Origin: Syntrophaceae bacterium UBA1062
GTDB lineage: Bacteria; Desulfobacterota; Desulfomonilia; UBA1062
DNA: 19,234 bases
Assembly (NCBI GenBank): GCA_002316295.1
Contig: DCDF01000214.1
Location: 1-19,234 of the forward strand
Direction of reading: 5' to 3'
The notes under the pieces: model-generated
The model's database searches: none
The model's input: the letters and a program-made list of their open reading frames with translations, nothing else
Told to the model about the DNA's origin: nothing
Made by a program: the position numbers and the translations under genes
Shown: positions 13,630 through 19,234 of the stretch, piece after piece
Layout of the letters: each line of letters starts with the position of its first letter
How positions within the stretch are numbered: the stretch's first letter is position 1

Positions 13630-16023
13630 ATGAGGGCATTACGTGGTTTTTTCTGTTTTCTTGCCTTTGTGTTCATTTTTTCTTCTCTGGCATTCGCCGC
13701 CTCGATCAGTGTGAGCTGGAATGCAAACACCGAGGCCGACCTTGCGGGTTACAAGGTCTACTTCGGTAACCAGTCGAGAGCGTACAGCGCCGGAATAGAT
13801 GTGGGCAAGACCACGAACTACCGGCTGGACAACGCCCAGAGCGGGAGAACCTATTACGTGGCGGTCACCGCCTACGACACCTCGGGAAACGAGTCGGATT
13901 ATTCCGCGGAAGCCAGCGTGAATATCCCCATCTCGGACTCGACGCCGCCCACGGGAACGGTTGTGATCAACGGCGGCAGCGCCACGACTCCGAGCAGAGC
14001 CGTGACGCTTACCCTGTCCGCAACCGACGCCGGCGGCTCAGTCACCGGCATGCGTTTCAGCAACGACGGGAAGTCCTGGTCGAGCGAGGTCGCCTATGCC
14101 ACATCTCAGCAGTGGGCCCTGACTGCCGGCGACGGCGTGAAGACCGTGTATGCGAGGTTCAAAGATGCTTCAGGCAACTGGATGAGCACACCGGCCAGTG
14201 ACACCATCGAGCTCAGGCTCGATACCGACGGTGACGGGCTGCCCGATACATGGGAAGCCTCTCATGGGCTCGATCCGAGCAACCCCGGAGATGCCTCGGG
14301 CGATCTCGACGGAGACGGCATATCCAACTTGGAGGAGTACTACAACAACAGCGATCCCACGAGCCCGTCCGACAACCTGCCGGTCGCTGATGCCGGAGCC
14401 GATCAGACCGTGAACCCAACGAGGGTGTACCTCGACGGCTCAGGATCCCGCGATCCGAATGGCGATACGCTCAAGTACACCTGGTCCCAGGTGTCCGGGC
14501 CGGTATCCGTCCAGATCGAGAACGCGACCAGTGTCCGAGCCAGCTTTGTGGGTACCAAGGCTGGCGTCTACCGGTTCATGCTCAAGTGTTTCGACGGCAA
14601 GTCGTCGTCGAGCGATACCGTGAATGTCACCGTCAGGAACGTTGCCCCCAGTGTCAGCGCGGGCAATGATATGACGATCGATGCACAGACACGGGTCACC
14701 CTTCATGCCGCCGGCACAGACCCCAACGGCGATTCCCTGTCTTACCTGTGGAGGCTCGTTTCCGGGACCGGGGTCGTGCTTCCCGATATGGCGAGCCAGG
14801 ATATCGCCGTGACCTTTACGGCGGCGGGACAGTACCGCTTCTCGGTGACCTGCTCCGACGGCCTTCTGTCGAGCTCTGCGGACGAGGTCGTCGTCACTGT
14901 CAACGCCCCGGAGAACCAGGCTCCCACTGCAGACGCGGGCCAGGACCAGGATGTTCAGCTCGGCCAGCGGGTGACGCTTGACGGCGGCGCCTCGTCCGAC
15001 CCCGACGGAGACACCCTGAGCTATTCTTGGAGGCAGCTCTCCGGGATACAGGTGGAGCTTCACGGATCACAGACCGCAGCGCCGTATTTCGATGCAGCCT
15101 CGGAAGGGACCAGGGAATTTGAGCTGGTGGTTTCCGACGGTAAAGCATCCTCGGTTCCCGACAGGGTTACGGTCAGGGTTCTGAAACAGAACAGCGCCCC
15201 GGTGGCCGATGCCGGAGACGATATCCTGGTGTACGTGGGTGATCTGACGACCCTCGATGCATCGGGTTCCTTTGATGACGATGGTGATATCCTCACGTAC
15301 TCGTGGATACAGACCTCCGGCGCCAGAGTAACGCTGAGCAACGCCGCAACGGTCCGCCCGAACTTCACCCCTACTACATCGGGCGTGCTGACCTTCACGG
15401 TCAGGGTGTCGGACGGCAGGACCGTTTCCCAGGACAGCGTGACCGTGACAGTGGACAACGTCAATCAGGTCCCTGTCGCGGATGCAGGTGACGACAGAAC
15501 AGCGAACGTCGGCGAGACGGTGACCCTCGATGGGCGCGACAGTTATGACCCGGACGGCGACAACATCTCCTACATCTGGTCCCAGGTCTCGGGAACCAGG
15601 GTTTCTGTCGTCGGATCGAACACGGCCGCCCCGACGTTCATCCCTACAGAGGCTGGGACCTATGTGTTCGAGCTCAGAGTATATGACGGGACCGACACCT
15701 CCAGCCCGGACAGCGTCACTGTCTCGGTGCAGCAGGAGGCGGCCGCCGTCCAGCTGCTCAGCCCCCAGACCGGCGCCGTGACACGCAACAACCCGACCTT
15801 CACGTGGAGCGCGGAGGGCATGGTGAAATTCAAGGTATATGCCTCGCTGGACAAAAAGCTGTTCACCACCATCTATTCAGGCAGCGGCACTTCGTGCAGC
15901 ATGCACCCCGTGCTCTGGTACTGGTTCATCCCTTCGGGCACGACCGTGTACTGGGCAGTCGTCGGGTATGACGCGCAGGGGCGGAGCTACACGAGCAGCT
16001 ACTACAGCGTGCGGAAGCGGTAA
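13630..16023 (+). CDS. Secreted multidomain protein: FN3-like, calcium repeats, five PKD-type domains
   Basis: A 797-residue exported protein. Residues 1-23 are a signal peptide (MRALRG, long hydrophobic run, AFAAS). Next comes a fibronectin-III-like domain (about 25-105: NTEADLAGYKVYFG, TYYVAVTAYDTSGNES), then a second beta domain (to about 195). Two Asp-rich calcium-type repeats follow (DTDGDGLPD and DLDGDGISNLEE, about 198-245), then five PKD/REJ-like domains. The last 95 residues form an aromatic-rich beta domain (VKFKVYASLDKKLF, YWFIPSGTTVYWAVVGYD). No transmembrane anchor, LPXTG, PEP-CTERM or T9SS tail is seen, so how it is kept at the surface is unclear. No catalytic domain is evident. 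An adhesin, matrix or polysaccharide-binding role is likely. Expression should depend on RpoN, and a strong terminator follows. Confidence 0.88.
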   Translation: MRALRGFFCFLAFVFIFSSLAFAASISVSWNANTEADLAGYKVYFGNQSRAYSAGIDVGKTTNYRLDNAQSGRTYYVAVTAYDTSGNESDYSAEASVNIPISDSTPPTGTVVINGGSATTPSRAVTLTLSATDAGGSVTGMRFSNDGKSWSSEVAYATSQQWALTAGDGVKTVYARFKDASGNWMSTPASDTIELRLDTDGDGLPDTWEASHGLDPSNPGDASGDLDGDGISNLEEYYNNSDPTSPSDNLPVADAGADQTVNPTRVYLDGSGSRDPNGDTLKYTWSQVSGPVSVQIENATSVRASFVGTKAGVYRFMLKCFDGKSSSSDTVNVTVRNVAPSVSAGNDMTIDAQTRVTLHAAGTDPNGDSLSYLWRLVSGTGVVLPDMASQDIAVTFTAAGQYRFSVTCSDGLLSSSADEVVVTVNAPENQAPTADAGQDQDVQLGQRVTLDGGASSDPDGDTLSYSWRQLSGIQVELHGSQTAAPYFDAASEGTREFELVVSDGKASSVPDRVTVRVLKQNSAPVADAGDDILVYVGDLTTLDASGSFDDDGDILTYSWIQTSGARVTLSNAATVRPNFTPTTSGVLTFTVRVSDGRTVSQDSVTVTVDNVNQVPVADAGDDRTANVGETVTLDGRDSYDPDGDNISYIWSQVSGTRVSVVGSNTAAPTFIPTEAGTYVFELRVYDGTDTSSPDSVTVSVQQEAAAVQLLSPQTGAVTRNNPTFTWSAEGMVKFKVYASLDKKLFTTIYSGSGTSCSMHPVLWYWFIPSGTTVYWAVVGYDAQGRSYTSSYYSVRKR
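14374..15735 (+). repeat. Five tandem PKD-type domain repeats
   Basis: The coding repeats begin at about 14374, 14638, 14914, 15190 and 15463, giving periods of 264, 276, 276 and 273 bases (88-92 residues). Each starts with an N-x-x-P-x-(A/S)-(D/A)-AG-x-D segment, has a LDGSGSxDPNGDxLxYxW-type core ending in SG, and closes with a VSDG..S..D.VTVxV strand. The repeats are diverged at the DNA level, so they are old duplications rather than a recent expansion. Confidence 0.85.
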
Positions 16024-16046
16024 CAATACCTCTCTCCCCGAGAGGA

Positions 16047-16082
16047 GAAGGGGATGGGCGCCTGCCCGTCCCCTTCTTTTTT
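16047..16082 (+). terminator. Strong intrinsic terminator after PKD protein
   Basis: GAAGGGGATGGGC (16047-16059) pairs with GCCCGTCCCCTTC (16064-16076) in a 13-bp stem with one G-U pair and a 4-base loop, followed by six Ts. A smaller hairpin, CCTCTC/GAGAGG (16029-16045), sits just before it, right after the stop codon. Confidence 0.92.
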
Positions 16083-16134
16083 ATTGTCGGCGCGGGGATA
16101 GGGAATGCGGGGTGCGGTCGGGCAGGAAAATCGA

Positions 16135-16162
16135 TATTCCGGCGGTGGTTTTTTTCGGAATA
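16135..16162 (-). terminator. Weak hairpin after alanine racemase
   Basis: TATTCCG (16135-16141) and CGGAATA (16156-16162) are exact 7-base inverted repeats around a 14-base loop, 24 bases past the alanine racemase stop. On the minus strand the flank TCGATTTTCC is only mildly T-rich, so this is a weak terminator at best. Confidence 0.3.
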
Positions 16163-16185
16163 CGAAAGAGATGATCCGGAATGTA

Positions 16186-17307
16186 TCAAGGCCGGCTGGC
16201 GGGAATATCGTTTGAATATGTGCGAGGCACCCGTCGGCTCATGTTGCAGGTGATCTCGTAGGGAATGGTGTTGTTCCAGGAGGCGAGGGTTTCAGCGGTG
16301 ATACCTTCGCGTCCGAAGACCGTCACCTCCTGGCCGACCGGATAGAGATCGTCGCCCAGATCGATAAGGCTCTGGTCCATGCAGATCCTTCCCACGACGG
16401 GGTATGTCTTGCCCTGAATAGTTACCCTGGCGATGTTCGACAGCGAGCGAGGGAATCCGTCGGCATACCCGATGGGGATCGTGGCGATGCAGGTGTCCTT
16501 CGGGGCGCGATACGTGAGCCCATAGGAGAGGCCGGTCCCTTTCTTCACCCGTTTGGTGAATATGATCGCGGTCTTCAGGGCCATTGCCGGGACGACCTTG
16601 AGCGTTTTCGGGATCTCGGGTGAGGGGTACAGACCATAGCACAGGATGCCCGGCCGCACCATGTCGAGATATGTTCCCTCGTGATTGAGAATGGCGCCCG
16701 AGTTCGCGCAGTGCCGGCTGCCGGTGGAGATGCCGTGCGTTTTCAGGCGATCGATGAGATCGGTGAATGCGGCTATCTGCACAGGAGTGAACGGGTGGCC
16801 GGGTACGTCGGAGACAGGGAAGTGCGTGTAGATCCCGGATATTCTGATCTCCGGGACCTCGGCGATGTCCCGGGCCAATGCGATGCTCTCATCCGGAGTG
16901 AGGCCGAGTCTGCCCATGCCGGTGTCGGTCTTCAGGTGCACCGGGACGGGGCGGTTCCATTTGCGGGCTGCGGCGACGAGGTCTTTCACCGGGGCGCGGT
17001 CCACCAGGGTAGGGGTGAGCCGGTGGGAGAAGATGGTGTCGCAGTCATCCCGATTATTGATCAGACCGAATACGAGAATGGGCAGGGATATGCCGGCCTC
17101 CCGGAGATGAATGCCCTCTTCGATGCAGCTGACACCGAGCATGTCCGCGAGGCGGTGTTCCTGAACGAACCTCCCCACGACCTGGGCGCCGTGGCCGTAT
17201 GCATCGGCCTTGATGGCCATCATGACCTTGGTTTTCGTCCATGCGCGGATGGCTTCCAGATTGCCTTTGATAGCGCACAGATCGATCTCGACTCGTGTCG
17301 GCCTCAT
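16186..17307 (-). CDS. alr: Alanine racemase
   Basis: A 373-residue PLP enzyme that interconverts L- and D-alanine and supplies D-alanine for peptidoglycan. The fold-type III barrel is recognised by MMAIKADAYGHG with the PLP lysine Lys33. HLKTDTGMGRLG follows at 124-135, YGLYPSP at 224-230 and the catalytic tyrosine Tyr262 in GLSYGLTYR. The C-terminal beta domain carries IPIGYADGFPR, VGRICMDQS and a final ITCNMSRRVPR. The length is normal. It begins 14 bases after the ftsZ stop on the same strand, so it is probably co-transcribed with ftsA and ftsZ, a functional link between division and wall precursor supply. The ribosome-binding site (GAGGGA about 11 bases upstream) is weak. Confidence 0.93.
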   Translation of the reverse strand: MRPTRVEIDLCAIKGNLEAIRAWTKTKVMMAIKADAYGHGAQVVGRFVQEHRLADMLGVSCIEEGIHLREAGISLPILVFGLINNRDDCDTIFSHRLTPTLVDRAPVKDLVAAARKWNRPVPVHLKTDTGMGRLGLTPDESIALARDIAEVPEIRISGIYTHFPVSDVPGHPFTPVQIAAFTDLIDRLKTHGISTGSRHCANSGAILNHEGTYLDMVRPGILCYGLYPSPEIPKTLKVVPAMALKTAIIFTKRVKKGTGLSYGLTYRAPKDTCIATIPIGYADGFPRSLSNIARVTIQGKTYPVVGRICMDQSLIDLGDDLYPVGQEVTVFGREGITAETLASWNNTIPYEITCNMSRRVPRTYSNDIPASRP

Positions 17308-17321
17308 CGAAAATCGTTCCC

Positions 17322-18494
17322 TCAGTCGGCTTTCTTCCTCAGAAATGTGGGAACATTGTAGGATTCTTCATCCAGGATGCTGTCGTCCACGACCATCCCC
17401 AGCCTCACGACCTCTTTCTCCCCGCTCAGTTCTTTCTTCCGCATGAAGGCCGGCCTGTTGTAGTCGATGATGGTGGCGGAGTGCTTCTCGCGGGACGGGA
17501 TGATCACCGTCTCTTCGGTGCTGGAGAGAACGATTGGCTTGCTGGAGAACCCGGTTGCCACGACCGTGATGGCCATCTGTTCGCACATGCTTTCGTCGAT
17601 GACCACGCCCCATATGATGTTGGCGTCTTCATGGGCTGCGGACTGGATGAGGGTCGATGCCTCGTGGATCTCGTCCATGGTGATGTCCTGGCCGCTGGTG
17701 ATGTTGATCAGAAGGCCCTTGGCACCCTGTATGTCCATGTCTTCAAGGAGAGGGGAGGAAATCGCGGCCTGGGCGGATTCCTGTGCCCTGTTTTCGCCCG
17801 AGCCGTATCCGATGCCCATGAGGGCCTTGCCTTTTTCGACCATGACGGCACGCACATCATTGAAGTCCACATTGACCAGACCGGTATTGTTGATCAGATC
17901 GGATATGCCCCTGACTGCATTGGTCAGGATGTCATCCGCCATCTTGAACGCCTGAAGCATGGGGACATTTTTCCCGGCCATGCTCAGCAGCCGGTTGTTG
18001 GGGATGACGATCAGCGCGTCCACATGCTCGGAGAGCTCCTTTTCTCCGCTCTCGGCCTGTTTCATCTTGCGTTTCCCTTCAAAAGGAAAAGGCTTGGTGA
18101 CGACACCCACGGTCAGCGCCCCCATGTCCCGCGCTATCCGGGCCACGATGGGAGATGCCCCGGTGCCGGTCCCCCCTCCCATACCGGCGGTGATGAACAC
18201 CATGTCCGCTCCCTCGAGAGAGCTCCGTATTTCCTGCTCGCTCTCCTGGGCCGCACTCTTGCCCATTTCCGGGTCGCCTCCAGCCCCTAAACCCCGGGTG
18301 AGCTTGCTGCCGATCTGAACCCTGTTGGGAGAGAGGGAAGACTTCAGCGTCTGAATATCGGTATTACACGCGAGGAAATCGACGCCCTTAAGACTGGCTG
18401 AGATCATGTTGTTTACAGCATTGCAGCCGCATCCCCCCACACCGATTACCTTGATTTTTGCCCCGGTATTTTCCACCTTCTCCAATTCAAACAT
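17322..18494 (-). CDS. ftsZ: Cell division protein FtsZ
   Basis: A 390-residue tubulin-like GTPase that forms the Z-ring. IKVIGVGGCGCNAVNNM (14-30) and the tubulin signature GGGTGTG (106-112) bind GTP, and the T7 loop NVDFND (208-213) supplies the catalytic acidic residues Asp210 and Asp213. Residues about 318-375 form a short linker, and the tail YNVPTFLRKK is the conserved C-terminal peptide that binds FtsA and other partners. The length is typical. GAGGAGG lies five to six bases before the ATG, a very strong site. It is separated from ftsA by 15 bases and from alr by 14 bases, so it sits in the middle of a division operon. Confidence 0.97.
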   Translation of the reverse strand: MFELEKVENTGAKIKVIGVGGCGCNAVNNMISASLKGVDFLACNTDIQTLKSSLSPNRVQIGSKLTRGLGAGGDPEMGKSAAQESEQEIRSSLEGADMVFITAGMGGGTGTGASPIVARIARDMGALTVGVVTKPFPFEGKRKMKQAESGEKELSEHVDALIVIPNNRLLSMAGKNVPMLQAFKMADDILTNAVRGISDLINNTGLVNVDFNDVRAVMVEKGKALMGIGYGSGENRAQESAQAAISSPLLEDMDIQGAKGLLINITSGQDITMDEIHEASTLIQSAAHEDANIIWGVVIDESMCEQMAITVVATGFSSKPIVLSSTEETVIIPSREKHSATIIDYNRPAFMRKKELSGEKEVVRLGMVVDDSILDEESYNVPTFLRKKAD

Positions 18495-18509
18495 CGTCTC
18501 CTCCTCGTT

Positions 18510-19234
18510 TTAAAAAACCTCTTTAAACCAACGTATCAGCCGGTCCAGCAGACGTTCGTACATCGGTGTGCCCTTCTTGGCCTTATAGCCGTTACTGGGC
18601 TTGCCCGCCCCATAAATGCACAGGCCCACCGCCGTCGCATAGGCGGGGCTGTTCACCAGCTCCACCAGCCCCTTCACCCCGCGGGGGTAGCCCACGCGCA
18701 CAGGCATGTGCATAATGCTCTCGGCAAGCTGGGCAACCCCTTCAAGGGAAGAGGCTCCACCGGTGAGCACGAGACCGGCCGACATGGTTTCGGCCAGTCC
18801 GGTGTTCCGTATTTCTGTGTACGCTAATTTAAAGAGTTCTTCTACTCTTGATTCAATAATTTCCGCCAGAATTCTCCTGGGTACTGTATTTATCGTGTCG
18901 CCCCCGATGGACGGCACCTCGATCTGCTCATCCGTAGACACCCTCGCGGCGATGGCGTGCCCGTACTTGATCTTCAGGCGCTCGGCCTCGGTGATCGGCG
19001 TCCGGATGCCGACCGCGATGTCGTTGGTGATGTGATCCCCGCCCAGGGCGAGAACCGCGGTATGCCTGATTGCACCTTCGTTGAACACGGCGATGTCAGT
19101 GGTTCCGCCGCCGATGTCCATGAGGATGACGCCCAGCTGCATCTCGTCGGGGGTGAGGATCGCCGCCGCCGACGCTATCTGCTGAAGCACGATGTCCTGG
19201 AGCCCCAGGCCGGCTTTCTGGGCGCATTTCGTGA
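18510..19234 (-). CDS. ftsA: Cell division protein FtsA, C-terminal part
   Basis: The frame runs uninterrupted from the window edge, so the real start lies outside; about 240 C-terminal residues are present of an expected 410 or so. The GTG at 19190 is an internal valine, since coding sequence of FtsA type (CAQKAGLGLQDIVLQQIASA) continues upstream of it. The actin-like ATPase landmarks are LMDIGGGTTDIAVF (phosphate 2), LALGGDHITNDIA and VLTGGASSLEGV (adenosine site). The final residues YERLLDRLIRWFKEVF form the amphipathic membrane-targeting helix. FtsA anchors FtsZ filaments to the inner membrane. Confidence 0.95.
   Translation of the reverse strand, partial: TKCAQKAGLGLQDIVLQQIASAAAILTPDEMQLGVILMDIGGGTTDIAVFNEGAIRHTAVLALGGDHITNDIAVGIRTPITEAERLKIKYGHAIAARVSTDEQIEVPSIGGDTINTVPRRILAEIIESRVEELFKLAYTEIRNTGLAETMSAGLVLTGGASSLEGVAQLAESIMHMPVRVGYPRGVKGLVELVNSPAYATAVGLCIYGAGKPSNGYKAKKGTPMYERLLDRLIRWFKEVF

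Noticed and set aside
14440..15063. Minus-strand open frame inside the PKD repeats
   Set aside because: It is the complement of repetitive Asp/Gly/Ser codons and has no start signal.
14374..15735. Tandem periodicity considered as a CRISPR or satellite array
   Set aside because: The 264-276-base period is in frame and conserved at protein level only; it is PKD domain repetition.
17295..18290. Plus-strand open frame (331 codons) opposite ftsZ
   Set aside because: FtsZ on the minus strand is unmistakable and the antisense frame shows only complement-biased composition (HDGH, FAHAFVDD).

Overview
The window looks like chromosomal DNA of a GC-rich Gram-negative bacterium, most likely a Desulfobacterota/deltaproteobacterial lineage. 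This is inference, from a signal-peptide-bearing BepA-like M48 protease with TPRs (an outer-membrane quality-control type), a textbook sigma-54 promoter, a DmdC-type acyl-CoA dehydrogenase, a large PKD-repeat secreted protein, and an ftsA-ftsZ cell-division block. No tRNA, rRNA, insertion sequence, CRISPR array or phage gene was seen. Most of the window is ordinary core or housekeeping sequence.

Layout. Bases 1-370 (minus): start of a PAS-domain signalling protein, cut by the window edge. 735-5063 (minus): acyl-CoA dehydrogenase, a membrane-anchored family-2 glycosyltransferase, and a PLP-dependent cysteine synthase. These are separated by gaps of 150-350 bases holding candidate promoters, hairpins and one strong intrinsic terminator with a foldable stretch beside it. 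5357-7810 (minus): a tight three-gene operon of a nucleotide-sugar glycosyltransferase resembling the glucosyl/mannosylglycerate synthases, a stand-alone receiver-domain response regulator, and a PHP-family phosphoesterase. 8041-11458 (plus): a two-gene overlapping operon of an XPB-like SF2 helicase and a partner with an XPB/Ssl2 accessory domain and a WYL-like tail. 11462-12781 (minus): M48 protease/chaperone, convergent with the helicase operon. 12961-13476 (plus): a LOG/TIGR00725-like protein. 13630-16023 (plus): an exported FN3/calcium-repeat/5xPKD protein under a sigma-54 promoter and followed by a strong terminator. 16186-19234 (minus): ftsA (partial), ftsZ and alanine racemase, the division and peptidoglycan end of the window.

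The parts most worth following up are: (i) the XPB helicase plus XPB/Ssl2-WYL partner pair, a candidate repair or defence module; (ii) the glycosyltransferase-receiver-PHP operon, a possible compatible-solute or glycolipid route with an unorthodox phosphatase and a private response regulator; (iii) the sigma-54 promoter with phased upstream repeats controlling an adhesin-like surface protein; (iv) the structured stretch with terminator between the cysteine synthase and the glycosyltransferase, which could be an sRNA or attenuator.
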